From: JBOGVZ01 sp050692985
GTDB taxonomy: Bacteria > Actinomycetota > UBA4738 > CALAEC01
Length of the DNA stretch: 64,000 nucleotides
Reading direction: 5' to 3'
Assembly (NCBI GenBank): GCA_050692985.1
Contig: JBOGVZ010000085.1
Span: forward strand, 124,001 to 188,000
A program made the translations under genes and the position numbers. Positions 56,376-64,000 of this stretch are shown here, in pieces. Position 1 is the first letter of the stretch, and each line of letters opens with the position of its first letter. Under the pieces are notes generated by a model, which saw only the letters and a program-made list of their open reading frames with translations, did not search any database and had not been told where the DNA came from.

Positions 56376-56459
56376 TGCCCGGGGTGGGAGTCGAACCCAC
56401 ACGCCCCGAAGGGCATTCGCTCTTAAGGCGAACGCGGCTGCCAATTTCGCCACCCGGGC
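56376..56459 (-). tRNA. tRNA-Leu (anticodon UAA)
   Basis: The minus strand folds as a class II tRNA of 84 bases: acceptor stem GCCCGGG with CCCGGGC, an anticodon arm TTCGC-CTTAAGA-GCGAA giving anticodon TAA, a long variable arm (TGCCCTTCGGGGCG) and the T-arm GTGGGTTCGACTCCCAC. It reads UUA codons, which are very rare in such GC-rich DNA. The CCA end is not encoded. It lies 34 bases after the cyclophilin gene on the same strand and borders a segment of foreign appearance. Confidence 0.93.
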
Positions 56460-56493
56460 CCATCGATTGTAGATGGCCTGGAGGCCGCCACGG

Positions 56494-57285
56494 TCAGCGC
56501 TCGCGGATCGTGATCCGCTCGATGTAGATGGTCTCGGTGGGGTGGTTGGTCTGGCCATCGGGATTGGGCGCGACCGGCAGGCCATCGATCCGCTCGAGGA
56601 CCTTCATCCCCTTCGTCACCCGGCCGAAGATCGTGTACTGCTTCGGCAGGTCGGCCCCCTGGTCCCCGGTGATGATGAAGAACTGGCTCCCGGACGTGTC
56701 GGGCCCCGAGTTGGCCATCGCCAGGGTTCCCACCTCGTAGTCCAACTCGTTGTCGAGCTCGTCGGGGAGCGTATACCCGGGCCCTCCGCTGCCGTCCCCG
56801 TTGGGGTCGCCGCCCTGGACCACGAACCCCGGCTCCAGGCGGTGGAACGTCAACCCGTTGAAGAACCGTTCGTTCGCCAGGAACACGAAGCTGTTCACGT
56901 TCTCCGGGGCCTCGCCCGCGAACAGCTCGGCGGTGACCCTGCCACAGGAGGTGTCGATGACCGCCACGTAGTCCTTGGAGCGGTCGATGCGCATCCTCGG
57001 TGGCCGATCGAAGGTCGGCTTGTCCTCCCCGGCGGCCTCCGGCACGTCTCCGCCGCAGGCCACCTCGGCGGGGGGCTCCTCGGTGGGGCCCGGCGTGGGG
57101 CTCTCTGAGGCCGTGGGGTCCTCGCCACCTCGCAGCAGGGTCAGCGCGGTGGCCCCGCCGGCTCCCAGCACCAACGCCCCGGCCACGGAGGCCGCGATGA
57201 CCCTCCGGCGGCGGTGGCGGCGCCGCTCGGCCGCCCGGCGCTCGGCCAGCTTCTGGAGCTGTCGCTTCCGGGTGCTCTTGCTCAC
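56494..57285 (-). CDS. Membrane-anchored cyclophilin-type peptidyl-prolyl isomerase
   Basis: A 263-residue protein: a very basic N-terminus (residues 1-28), one membrane helix (29-50), a Pro/Thr/Glu linker (55-90) and a cyclophilin domain (105-262) with FNGLTFHRLEPGFVVQGGDP, LAMANSGPDTSGSQFFIITG and YTIFGRVTKGMKVLERI. It should fold proteins outside the membrane. GTG 57285 with TACGCT 8 bases upstream gives a near-leaderless mRNA. A second, soluble cyclophilin gene lies upstream. Confidence 0.93.
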   Translation of the reverse strand: MSKSTRKRQLQKLAERRAAERRRHRRRRVIAASVAGALVLGAGGATALTLLRGGEDPTASESPTPGPTEEPPAEVACGGDVPEAAGEDKPTFDRPPRMRIDRSKDYVAVIDTSCGRVTAELFAGEAPENVNSFVFLANERFFNGLTFHRLEPGFVVQGGDPNGDGSGGPGYTLPDELDNELDYEVGTLAMANSGPDTSGSQFFIITGDQGADLPKQYTIFGRVTKGMKVLERIDGLPVAPNPDGQTNHPTETIYIERITIRER

Positions 57286-57319
57286 GGCCGACCAGCGTAG
57301 CCGGGAGCGTTTGGGCTTG

Positions 57320-57850
57320 TCAGGAGGAGGGTCCCTCCTCGATCGTCACCCGGTCGACCCTGGCGTCCTCGGTGGGCCGGTCACGGTCGTCGGTGGGGAG
57401 CCTGCTGATGGTCTCTACGACGTCCATCCCGTCCACCACCCGGCCGAAGATGGTGTGACGGCCGTTGAGGTGCGGGGTCTCGGCCACCGTGATGAAGAAC
57501 TGGCTGCCGTTCGTGTTGGGACCGGCGTTGGCCATGGCCAGCAACCCGGGGGTGTCGAAGCGGAGGTCGGGGCGGAACTCATCCTCGAACTGGTACCCCG
57601 GGCCGCCCGTCCCGGTGCCCCGGGGGTCGCCGCCCTGGATCATGAATCCGTCGATGACCCGGTGGAAAACCAGGCCATCGTGGAACCCCTGGCGGGCCAG
57701 GAACACGAAGTTGTTCACGGTGACCGGGGCCTGCTCGGCGAACAGGTCCACCACCACCCGCCCGTGGGTGGTCTCCAGCACGGCTCGGTACGGGGTGCCG
57801 GGGTCGATCTCCATCTCGGACGCCTTGTCGAACGTCCGTCGCTCGGCCAT
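57320..57850 (-). CDS. Cytoplasmic cyclophilin-type peptidyl-prolyl isomerase
   Basis: A 176-residue protein, essentially one cyclophilin domain: FHDGLVFHRVIDGFMIQGGD, LLAMANAGPNTNGSQFFITV and HTIFGRVVDGMDVVETI. No export signal. ATG 57850 follows GGAGG. It is probably a duplicate of the membrane-bound neighbour; the two give a cytoplasmic and an external version of the same activity. Confidence 0.94.
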   Translation of the reverse strand: MAERRTFDKASEMEIDPGTPYRAVLETTHGRVVVDLFAEQAPVTVNNFVFLARQGFHDGLVFHRVIDGFMIQGGDPRGTGTGGPGYQFEDEFRPDLRFDTPGLLAMANAGPNTNGSQFFITVAETPHLNGRHTIFGRVVDGMDVVETISRLPTDDRDRPTEDARVDRVTIEEGPSS

Positions 57851-57874
57851 GTCGAACCTCCTCTCCACGATCCC

Positions 57875-59269
57875 TTACCCACCCGTGCCCTGCTGCCCGA
57901 GCCGCTCGAGCAGCAGCCCGTCGAGCAGGTCGCGCTCGGACACCACGCACTCCTCGAAGGCCCACCGGCGCACGATCTCCACCAGGATCACCGCACCGGC
58001 CACGATCACATCCTCCCGCCCCGGCGCCATCACCGGCATCGCCGCGCGCTCGGCCACGGTCATGCGGGCCAGCTCATCGAGGACCCGCTCGGCCTCGTCG
58101 ATCCGGAGGACCGAGTGGTGGAGGGCCTCGGGGTCGTAGTGCGGCAGGCCCTTCGAGATGGCCTGCACGGTGGTGGTCGTCCCGGCCACGCCCACCAGCG
58201 TGGCGGCTCGCCCGGACGGCACGGTCCGCTCGGCCTCGCCCAGGCCCTCGGCGGCCAGGGCCCGCATGGCCTCAAGGTCGCCGGGCGCGGGCGGATCCGA
58301 CGGGCCCACCCGCTCGGTGATGCGGACGCTGCCGACGTCCACGGATGCGGCCGCCTCGGGGTCCCCCGATCCGAGGACCAGCTCGGTGCTGCCGCCGCCG
58401 ATGTCGAACACCAGGAACGGCGGAGAGCGGTCCAGGCCCACGGTGGCGCCCAGGAACGAGAGCCGGGCCTCGTGCTCGCCGGTCAGGACCTCCGGCGGGT
58501 CGCCGGTCAGCGCGGCCACGACCAGGTCCAGCAGGCGCCGGTCGGGCGCGTCGCGGACCGCGCTGGTGGCCCCCACCCGGAACCGCCGCGCCCCCAGCGC
58601 CCGGGCCCGGGCCACGTAACGCTCCAGGACGTCCATGGTCCGCCGCAGGGCCCCGGGGTCCAGGCGCCCCGTCCGGTCCACGCCCAGGCCGAGCCGGGTG
58701 ATCACCATGTCCCGGGCCCGGTCCGCCAGGTCGCCCTCCCCCGGCTCGGCCACCAGCAGGCGGATGGAGTTCGTCCCCATGTCCACGGCGGCCACCGGCT
58801 CCTCGGACAACCCGTGCACGGGCTCCACCCGCTCCGCGACCCAGGAGCCCACCGGGTCCGGGCCGCCGGCCAGGTGATGGGCGTAGTGGGCGTGCAGGCA
58901 CTTCACCCCGGCGCGGGTCCCGCCCACACCGCCCCACCCCTGGGCCTCGGGCACCAGGCCGCCGCGCTCCGCGGCGTACGAACGGTGGGCCCGAGCCAGC
59001 TCCTCGCCGAACCCCCCCTCGCTGGCGGCTCGCTCATCCAGGCGCTTGATCCACCCCTCGGACTCCAGGCGCGACACCGCCGCGGTGGCCTCGGGGCAGG
59101 TGAGCCAGTACAGCGTGGGGAACGGATTCCCCCGGCGGTCCACGGGGTGGTTGCGGATCACCAGCGGGTGCCCGGGCGAGCACCGGGCCACCACCGAGAA
59201 GCCGGTGAGGGGCTCGCGGCCGAGCTGCTCGGCCACCGCGGCGAGGTCGGATCCCCGCAGCTCGGGCAC
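57875..59269 (-). CDS. DUF501 domain fused to exopolyphosphatase/GppA phosphatase
   Basis: A 464-residue fusion. Residues 1-150 are DUF501 (VVARCSPGHPLVIRNHPVDR, LYWLTCPEATAAVSRLESEG, GVKCLHAHYAHHLAGGPDPV). Residues 165-464 are a Ppx/GppA sugar-kinase fold with VAAVDMGTNSIRLLVAE, FRVGATSAVRDAPDR, FLVFDIGGGSTELVLG and VGVAGTTTTVQAI. In most actinobacteria these are two adjacent genes; here they form one chain. It should break down polyphosphate or pppGpp. GTG 59269 lies 8 bases after the S1-domain gene. Confidence 0.9.
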   Translation of the reverse strand: MPELRGSDLAAVAEQLGREPLTGFSVVARCSPGHPLVIRNHPVDRRGNPFPTLYWLTCPEATAAVSRLESEGWIKRLDERAASEGGFGEELARAHRSYAAERGGLVPEAQGWGGVGGTRAGVKCLHAHYAHHLAGGPDPVGSWVAERVEPVHGLSEEPVAAVDMGTNSIRLLVAEPGEGDLADRARDMVITRLGLGVDRTGRLDPGALRRTMDVLERYVARARALGARRFRVGATSAVRDAPDRRLLDLVVAALTGDPPEVLTGEHEARLSFLGATVGLDRSPPFLVFDIGGGSTELVLGSGDPEAAASVDVGSVRITERVGPSDPPAPGDLEAMRALAAEGLGEAERTVPSGRAATLVGVAGTTTTVQAISKGLPHYDPEALHHSVLRIDEAERVLDELARMTVAERAAMPVMAPGREDVIVAGAVILVEIVRRWAFEECVVSERDLLDGLLLERLGQQGTGG

Positions 59270-59277
59270 GGATGGGG

Positions 59278-59640
59278 CTAGCGGCGCTTGTGGTCCATGG
59301 AGCGCCGGTAGTCCACCTGGCGCTCCTCGCTCTGGCGCATGAACCGCTTCAGCTTCTGCTCGAGGCCCGGGTCCTTCCCCCGCCGCAGGCTGCGGGGGGC
59401 CGGGTCCTGGAGGGCCTTGATCGACAGGTCGATCTTGCCGTCCTCCTTGATGGCCACCACCTTGGCCTGGACCTTGTCGTTCTCCCGGAGGTGCTCGCGG
59501 ACGTCGCGGACGTAGTTCCGATCGATCTCCGAGATATGTACGAGGCCGACGCGACCGTCTTCCAACTGGAGGAATGCACCATATGGGGTGATGCGCTGCA
59601 CGGTCCCCTCCACGACCGCTCCGACCTCTAGCTCGGCGAT
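59278..59640 (-). CDS. S1 RNA-binding domain protein with apparent AUC start
   Basis: A 120-residue protein with a complete S1 domain (residues 1-75): VGAVVEGTVQRITPYGAFLQ, DGRVGLVHISEID and NDKVQAKVVAIKEDGKIDLS; the basic C-terminal tail (KRFMRQSEERQVDYRRSMDH) may add RNA affinity. It resembles general stress protein 13/CvfD ribosome-binding regulators. No ATG, GTG or TTG precedes the first strand. The frame begins IAELEVGAVVEG with an ATC at 59640-59638, 5 bases after GAGAGAGGAG, so initiation at AUC is likely. Confidence 0.8.
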   Translation of the reverse strand: MAELEVGAVVEGTVQRITPYGAFLQLEDGRVGLVHISEIDRNYVRDVREHLRENDKVQAKVVAIKEDGKIDLSIKALQDPAPRSLRRGKDPGLEQKLKRFMRQSEERQVDYRRSMDHKRR

Positions 59641-59717
59641 CTTCGCTCCTCTCTCCGTCCGGCGGGCAGGGCCCAGAGTGTCCCACCCGGCCGGTCCGGG
59701 CGTCAATCCCGGGAGGA

Positions 59718-59972
59718 CTAGAAGGACTCGATCAGTCGGAGGGCCTCGCCCCGGTCGGTGAGCCCGAACCGGCGGCCGTCGCCGGAGGGGGGCAGGTGGC
59801 CCAGGACGGGCAGGGCGGCCTGGAGCACGATCCGGGTCGCCTCGACCGAGGCGTGGATCCCGGCCCGGTAGGAGCCGGGGTCCTCGTGGGCGAACGCCCG
59901 GGACTCGGTGCGCCGAATGACCTCGCGGAGCACCGACTCCAGGGGCTCGTCCGGGGATCCTGGTGGGTCCAT
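59718..59972 (-). CDS. 84-residue helical protein, unknown
   Basis: A small protein (LESVLREVIRRTESRAFAHE, GIHASVEATRIVLQAALPVL, RFGLTDRGEALRLIESF) with three probable helices. ATG 59972 has a strong GAGGAGG site, and TAGGCT upstream may be its -10, so the gene is convincing. No family recognised. It lies between ftsB and the S1 gene in the conserved enolase block. Confidence 0.7.
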   Translation of the reverse strand: MDPPGSPDEPLESVLREVIRRTESRAFAHEDPGSYRAGIHASVEATRIVLQAALPVLGHLPPSGDGRRFGLTDRGEALRLIESF

Positions 59973-60090
59973 GGCGGTTCACCTCCTCGAGTTCCGAACC
60001 ACGAGCCTACCCCCGATCTTCGGCCAGCCCGGCCATGCAGCACAAGCCCCAGGCCAGGCGGAACCTCCTCGATTTGACAGCTCTGCTTGA

Positions 60091-60426
60091 TCAGCAGCGG
60101 GGGGCGCGGGGCTGGCCGCCCTCGGGGACCGTGACGAACGACACCTCCCCGGGCCTGACCATCCCCAGGCACTTCCGGGCCAGGATCTCCAGGTAGGCGG
60201 GGTCCCGGAGCCGCTCGATGCGACCCTCGATGCGGTCGCGCTCCCGCTGGAGCAGCTCGACCTTGGCCTCCAGCTCGGCCACCCGCGAACGCTGCTCCAT
60301 GTACTGGCGCAGCGGCACGATCAGGGCCACGGCCAGGACCAGCACCACGGCCGCCAACACCGCGGCCCGGCCGGTCAGCCGGGACCGCCGGCCCACCCCG
60401 GAGGCCGCACCCGTTCGGACGCTCAC
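60091..60426 (-). CDS. FtsB/DivIC-family septum formation initiator
   Basis: A 111-residue protein: basic N-terminus, one membrane helix (about 21-41), a coiled coil (44-75, RVAELEAKVELLQRERDRIE) and a C-terminal DivIC motif (RDPAYLEILARKCLGMVRPG). It joins FtsL and FtsQ in the division machinery outside the membrane. The GTG start overlaps the enolase stop (GTGA), the normal actinobacterial arrangement. Confidence 0.93.
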   Translation of the reverse strand: MSVRTGAASGVGRRSRLTGRAAVLAAVVLVLAVALIVPLRQYMEQRSRVAELEAKVELLQRERDRIEGRIERLRDPAYLEILARKCLGMVRPGEVSFVTVPEGGQPRAPRC

Positions 60427-61712
60427 CGCCGGTACCTCCGGTAGGGTTCGTCACCGGCGAAGCGGGCGGCCTCGCCCAGCTCCTCCTCGATCCGCAGGAG
60501 GCGGTTGTACTTGGCGGTCCGCTCACCTCGGGAGGGGGCCCCGGTCTTGATCTGCCCGGCCCCGGCGGCCACGGCCAGGTCGGCGATCGTGGTGTCCTCG
60601 GTCTCACCCGAGCGGTGGGACACGACGCGGCCGAACCCCGCGGCGGTGGCCTCCTGGAGCACCTCCAGGGTCTCGGTGAGCGTGCCGATCTGGTTCACCT
60701 TGAGGAGGATCGAGTTGGCGCTCCGCTCTTCGATGCCTCGCCGAAGCCGGTCCAGGTTCGTCACGAACAGGTCGTCGCCCACGACCTGGACCCGGGTCCC
60801 CAGCGCCTCGGTCATCGCTCGCCACCCCTCCCAGTCGTCCTCGGCCAGGGGGTCTTCGAGCGACACGATGGGGAACTCGTCCAGCAGCCCGGCGTAGTAG
60901 GCCACCATCTCCTCGGGCCCGCGCTCGGACCCCTCGACCCGGTAGCGACCGCCATCCGCGAACTCGCTGGCGGCGGCATCGATGGCGATGGCCATCTCGT
61001 CGCCGGGTTCCAGGCCCGCTCGCCGGACGGCCTCCACCAGCAGGCGGCACGCCTCGGCCGAGCCGGCCGAGCCGGGGAGGTCGGGAGCATAGCCGCCCTC
61101 GTCGCCGACGCCGGTGGACAGCTCGCGCTCCTCGAGCAGCTCCTTCAGGGCGGCGAAGCACTCCACCCCCCACCGCAGGCCCTCGCCGAACGAGGCGGCC
61201 CCGGCCGGGACCAGCATGAACTCCTGGAGGTCGAGGGCGTTGCTGGCGTGGGCGCCCCCGTTGATGACGTTCAGCATCGGCACCGGCAGCAGGTGTGCCC
61301 ACGGGCCGCCCAGGTACCGGAACAGCGGCACCTCCAACGTCGCCGCGGCCGCCTTGGCGGTGGCCAGCGACACGGCCAGGATCGCGTTCGCTCCCAGCTT
61401 CGACTTGTCGACGGTCCCGTCGAGCTCGAGCATCGTCTGGTCGACCAGGCGCTGATCGAGTGCGTCCATCCCCTCCAGGCCCGGGGCGATGGTGTCCTCC
61501 ACGTTCCGGCACGCGGTCAGCACGCCCTTCCCGCCGTAGCGGTCGGCGTCGCCGTCCCGGAGCTCCAGGGCCTCGTGCTCGCCGGTAGAGGCCCCCGACG
61601 GCACGGCGGCCCGGCCCGCGGCCCCGTCGGCCAGCAGGACGTCGACCTCGACGGTGGGGTTGCCGCGGGAATCGAGGATCTCTCGGGCGACGATGGCTTC
61701 GATGAGGGACAC
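60423..61712 (-). CDS. eno: Enolase
   Basis: A 429-residue enolase with IVAREILDSRGNPTVEVDVL at the start, VPSGASTGEHEALELRDGD (substrate loop), MLNVINGGAHASNALDLQEF, TGVGDEGGYAPDL, SLEDPLAEDDW with metal-binding residues, and ILLKVNQIGTLTETLE and VSHRSGETED. It converts 2-phosphoglycerate to phosphoenolpyruvate. I start at GTG 61712, 8 bases after TAGAAT; an upstream extension to 61796 lies before this promoter. Confidence 0.97.
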   Translation of the reverse strand: MSLIEAIVAREILDSRGNPTVEVDVLLADGAAGRAAVPSGASTGEHEALELRDGDADRYGGKGVLTACRNVEDTIAPGLEGMDALDQRLVDQTMLELDGTVDKSKLGANAILAVSLATAKAAAATLEVPLFRYLGGPWAHLLPVPMLNVINGGAHASNALDLQEFMLVPAGAASFGEGLRWGVECFAALKELLEERELSTGVGDEGGYAPDLPGSAGSAEACRLLVEAVRRAGLEPGDEMAIAIDAAASEFADGGRYRVEGSERGPEEMVAYYAGLLDEFPIVSLEDPLAEDDWEGWRAMTEALGTRVQVVGDDLFVTNLDRLRRGIEERSANSILLKVNQIGTLTETLEVLQEATAAGFGRVVSHRSGETEDTTIADLAVAAGAGQIKTGAPSRGERTAKYNRLLRIEEELGEAARFAGDEPYRRYRR

Positions 61713-61788
61713 GGGGTTCGATTCTAGGCCCGCCCCGCGCCCCCCACGTGGATTTCCGGGCCGCTCGGCCTCGTCGATCAGCACCGCC

Positions 61789-62644
61789 TCAGCCACCCGC
61801 GGTGCGGAAGCGGCGGACCAGCTCCTCCTCTGAGAGGTCCTCCAGCCGGACCCCCTCGCGCTCGGCGGCCGCGGCCATGGCCTCGAAGCGGCTCACGAAC
61901 TTCCGGATCGTGGAACGAAGGGCCGTCTCGGCGTCGACGCCGAGCTTGCGGGCCAGCGCCGCGGCGGCGAACAGCACGTCGCCGACCTCGTCCTCGAGGG
62001 CGTCCTTGGCCGGTCCTTCGCGGTCCGCGCCCTCGTGCGCCCGGGCCGCCTCCTCCAGCTCGGCCAGCTCCTCCCGGACCTTGTCCACGGCACCGGCAAC
62101 CTCGGCCCAGTCGAACCCCCGGCCCGAGGCCCGCCGCTGGACCTTCTGGGCGGCCAGCAGGGCCGGGAGGGCCGGGGGGATCTCCGCGAAGGTCCTCGCC
62201 TCCCCGCCCTTCTCCTCCGCCTTGATCCGCTCCCAGTTCCCGTACACTTGCTCCGGGGTGTCGGCCGCCACGTCGGCGAACACGTGGGGGTGGCGGCGGA
62301 TCAGCTTCTCCACGGTGACCTGGGAGACGTCGTCGATGTCGAACTCCCCCGCGTCCGCGGCCATCTGGGCGTGGAAGATGGCCTGGAGGAGCACGTCGCC
62401 CAGCTCCTCCCGCAGCCTGGCCGGGTCGCCGTCCTCGATGGCATCGAGGAGCTCGTAGGTCGTCCAGGAGGTGTCGGCGGAGGCTGCGGTGGGTCTGGGC
62501 CCGGTCCCAGGGGCACCCGTCGGGGGCGCGGAGACGGGCCACCACCCGGACCAGGTCCAGCAGCCGGCCGCCCTCACGGCCGGACGGGACCGGCCCGGTG
62601 GGAACGTGGGACAGGGGGTCGGGCGTGCCCCGGATGCCGCCCAC
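61789..62644 (-). pseudogene. mazG: mazG nucleotide pyrophosphohydrolase interrupted by a frameshift
   Basis: The N-terminal part (from GTG 62644) reads LLDLVRVVARLRAPDGCPWD, RAQTHRSLRRHLL and then leaves frame near 62455-62467; the rest continues in another frame as TYELLDAIEDGD, LREELGDVLLQAIFHAQMA, the metal-binding helix, then a second MazG half (LEDEVGDVLFAAAALARKLG). MazG normally has LLEETYEV at this point, and the observed sequence lacks about two bases of the EET codons. A complete MazG (about 285 residues) would otherwise be present. Sequence error or recent mutation; GTG starts 3 bases after the SurA-like gene. Confidence 0.85.
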
Positions 62645-62647
62645 GGC

Positions 62648-63628
62648 CTACGGCACCACCTGCACGGGCGGGGGCGACGGCGTGGTGGCGGTGCGGGGGA
62701 CCACCACCCCCGCCTGCTCGTCGAAGAGCCCGTACCGGGGATTGACCCGGATCTCCGCCCTGGCGACCTGCTCCAGGAGCCACTCCCGGAACGTCTCCCC
62801 CCGCGCCTCCTCGAGGAGCTGGGGGGCGACCTCGTCGAACGAGCGGGTCCTCCGGTCGATCACGTGGATCACGTGGAAGCCGAACTCCGTCTGGACGGGG
62901 CCCCCGATCTCCCCGACGGGGATGTCCAGCATGGCCTGGGCGAACGGGCCGACCAGGTCGGCCGGCCGCTGCTCGCCCAGGTCGCCGCCGGCCGCCGCGG
63001 AGCCGGTGTCCTGGGAGAACTGGCGAGCCAGGCGCTCGAAGTTTCTCGGCGTGGCCTGCCGGGCGATCCGCTCGGCCTCCGCGGCGTCGGGAACGAGGAT
63101 GTGGGCCACGTGGACCAGCGTGAAGTCGCCGATCCGCTCCTCGTACATCTGGCGCAGCCGCTCCTCGGTGAGCCGCTCCTCGATCACGGACTCCGCCACC
63201 TGCTCCCGAAGGAGCTGCTGGCGGACCAGGTCGAGGACGTCGGCCTCCTCGACCCCGGAGGACCGGACCTGGCGATCGAACGCCTCCCGACCCCCGAGCT
63301 GCTCGACGAGCTGGTCGAACCGGGCCTGGAAGTCCTCCTGGGAGATCGTGATGTCGTGGGACTCGGCGTACTCCTGGACGAGCTCCTGGTGGATGAGGAA
63401 CGTCAGGAACTCCCTGGTGAACTCCTGGCGCCGGCCCTCCCCCTCCTCGCTCGCGAGCTGCTCGGCGAAGGCGGGGTCTGCCAGGAGGAAGTCGAGCTCG
63501 TGGACGAACCGGTCCTCGGAGATCGCCCGGCCGTTGACCGTGGCCGCGCCGGCCCGGAACAGGCCGCAGCCGGACAGCAGCAGGGCCGCTGCCACCGCCA
63601 GGGTCAGGGATGGGGCGCGCCGAGGCAC
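62648..63628 (-). CDS. SurA/PrsA-like peptidyl-prolyl isomerase lipoprotein
   Basis: A 326-residue exported foldase: lipoprotein signal (PSLTLAVAAALLLSGC; Cys about residue 21), a SurA-like N-terminal helical domain (35-170) and a parvulin domain (175-275; HVAHILVPDAAEAERIARQA, QFSQDTGSAAAGGDLGE, GPVQTEFGFHVIHVIDRR), then a C-terminal helix and Pro-rich tail. It folds secreted proteins. GTG 63628 has TAGAAT 7 bases upstream. Lies between mfd and mazG as in other actinobacteria. Confidence 0.92.
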   Translation of the reverse strand: MPRRAPSLTLAVAAALLLSGCGLFRAGAATVNGRAISEDRFVHELDFLLADPAFAEQLASEEGEGRRQEFTREFLTFLIHQELVQEYAESHDITISQEDFQARFDQLVEQLGGREAFDRQVRSSGVEEADVLDLVRQQLLREQVAESVIEERLTEERLRQMYEERIGDFTLVHVAHILVPDAAEAERIARQATPRNFERLARQFSQDTGSAAAGGDLGEQRPADLVGPFAQAMLDIPVGEIGGPVQTEFGFHVIHVIDRRTRSFDEVAPQLLEEARGETFREWLLEQVARAEIRVNPRYGLFDEQAGVVVPRTATTPSPPPVQVVP

Positions 63629-63638
63629 GGAGAGGATT

Positions 63639-64000
63639 CTAGTGGGTCGGGGTGGCGGCACCCGCCGCGGCCTCCAGGCGGCCTCGCACCCACAGGGGCA
63701 GGGCAGATCCCTGGTTGGCCGGCTCGGGGTTCAGGTTCAGGGTCCGGGTGGCGCGGTGGTAGGAGGCCTCCGGCGGAACGGCGGCCTCGTCCACGTCCAC
63801 CGGCCGCACCCGAACCTGGCCCCGGAACGTCGCCACCTCCTCCACGCCCCGTTCGCGGCAGGCCACCCGGAGGCGGGCCAGGTCCAGCAGCGTCCGGGCC
63901 TCGTCGGGCAACGGGCCGAAGCGGTCCTCGGCCTCGGCGGCCACGGCGTCCAGCTCCTGGTTCGAGCGGGCCCCGGCGATCCGGCGGTACAGGTCGATCC
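63639..64000 (-). CDS. mfd: Transcription-repair coupling factor Mfd, C-terminal end (cut by window edge)
   Basis: The frame is open to the right edge. Visible are the end of the helicase region and the TRCF C-terminal domain: ELDAVAAEAEDRFGPLPDEA, RTLLDLARLRVACRERGVEE. The latter is the typical Mfd ending that regulates UvrA binding. Mfd removes stalled RNA polymerase and recruits excision repair. Its stop is 11 bases before the GTG of the SurA-like gene. Confidence 0.88.
   Translation of the reverse strand, partial: IDLYRRIAGARSNQELDAVAAEAEDRFGPLPDEARTLLDLARLRVACRERGVEEVATFRGQVRVRPVDVDEAAVPPEASYHRATRTLNLNPEPANQGSALPLWVRGRLEAAAGAATPTH

Noticed and set aside
56216..56463. Minus-strand ORF of 66-80 residues running through the tRNA gene
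   Set aside because: Most of it is readthrough of the tRNA-Leu sequence; only its last 30-35 residues, listed as a cyclase remnant, have meaning.
60074..60079. Perfect TTGACA on the plus strand
   Set aside because: No -10 element 16-18 bases downstream and no plus-strand gene to drive; it lies just downstream of the minus-strand ftsB stop, so chance is likely.
1..64000. CRISPR arrays, transposons, prophage genes, toxin-antitoxin or restriction systems
   Set aside because: No regularly spaced repeats, transposase, integrase or recognisable defence gene was found on either strand.

Overview
The window is very GC-rich, gene-dense DNA from a free-living actinobacterium (Actinomycetota). The main evidence is the block at the right end, mfd - SurA-like foldase - mazG - eno - ftsB/divIC - DUF501/ppx. 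This order is characteristic of the phylum. A WS/DGAT acyltransferase, a MoaD-MoaE fusion, a SigB/SigF-type sigma factor with anti-sigma kinases, DUF5709-like and DUF2236 proteins, and a remnant of an F420-type luciferase-like oxidoreductase agree with this. Genus or order cannot be decided from the sequence alone; a deep-branching lineage is my guess.

Layout. 1-9339: end of a sensor kinase, FIST protein, nucleotidyltransferase, eIF2B-like protein, rhomboid protease, thioredoxin-like and PQQ-propeller proteins, glycosyltransferase, second sensor kinase. 9276-12899: neutral-lipid locus (SCP2-hydrolase fusion, WS/DGAT, frameshifted hydrolase). 12963-20454: LarA-like protein, ferredoxin-reductase-like flavoprotein and histidine degradation genes hutH, hutU, hutG, interrupted by two 5' gene remnants. 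20474-23771: general-stress partner-switching module (sigma factor, STAS protein, four HATPase proteins). 23776-28030: purine permease, menaquinone-type methyltransferase, DUF2236. 28096-36382: molybdenum cofactor cluster on both strands (moaC, moeA, moaDE fusion, mog-xdhC fusion, DUF6457, mobA, fdhD, moaA, MOT1-like transporter). 36316-40986: MFS transporter and two sulfite-oxidase-fold molybdoenzymes, likely customers of that cofactor. 40990-48241: aldo-keto reductase, pyrophosphatase, small stress membrane proteins, glutamate dehydrogenase, large PAS/GAF/SpoIIE phosphatase. 48337-49942: degraded region with a Crp/Fnr gene split by UGA, a broken acidic-protein gene and a deletion-fusion ORF. 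49987-54743: PHP phosphoesterase, two-component system with DUF4173 partner, YjbQ. 54765-56459: less GC-rich segment beside tRNA-Leu(UAA) with a lipoprotein, a hydrolase and a cyclase remnant. 56494-64000: cyclophilins and the conserved mfd-ppx block.

Two themes recur. First, many genes have a -10-like hexamer (TAnnnT) whose last base lies exactly 6 bases before an ATG or GTG, so that transcription would begin at the start codon. Leaderless expression seems to be a main mode here, while genes inside operons use 4-base ATGA/GTGA overlaps. Second, at least eight genes are broken (frameshifts, in-frame stops, or fragments joined abruptly to other genes). This implies either active deletion and decay or a draft-quality sequence.

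No gene-free stretch longer than about 300 bases exists apart from the decayed region near 49.0-49.5 kb, which is described below. The intervals 508-602, 48242-48336 and 55259-55375 contain nothing I can name with confidence. I saw no rRNA, CRISPR array, transposase or phage module.
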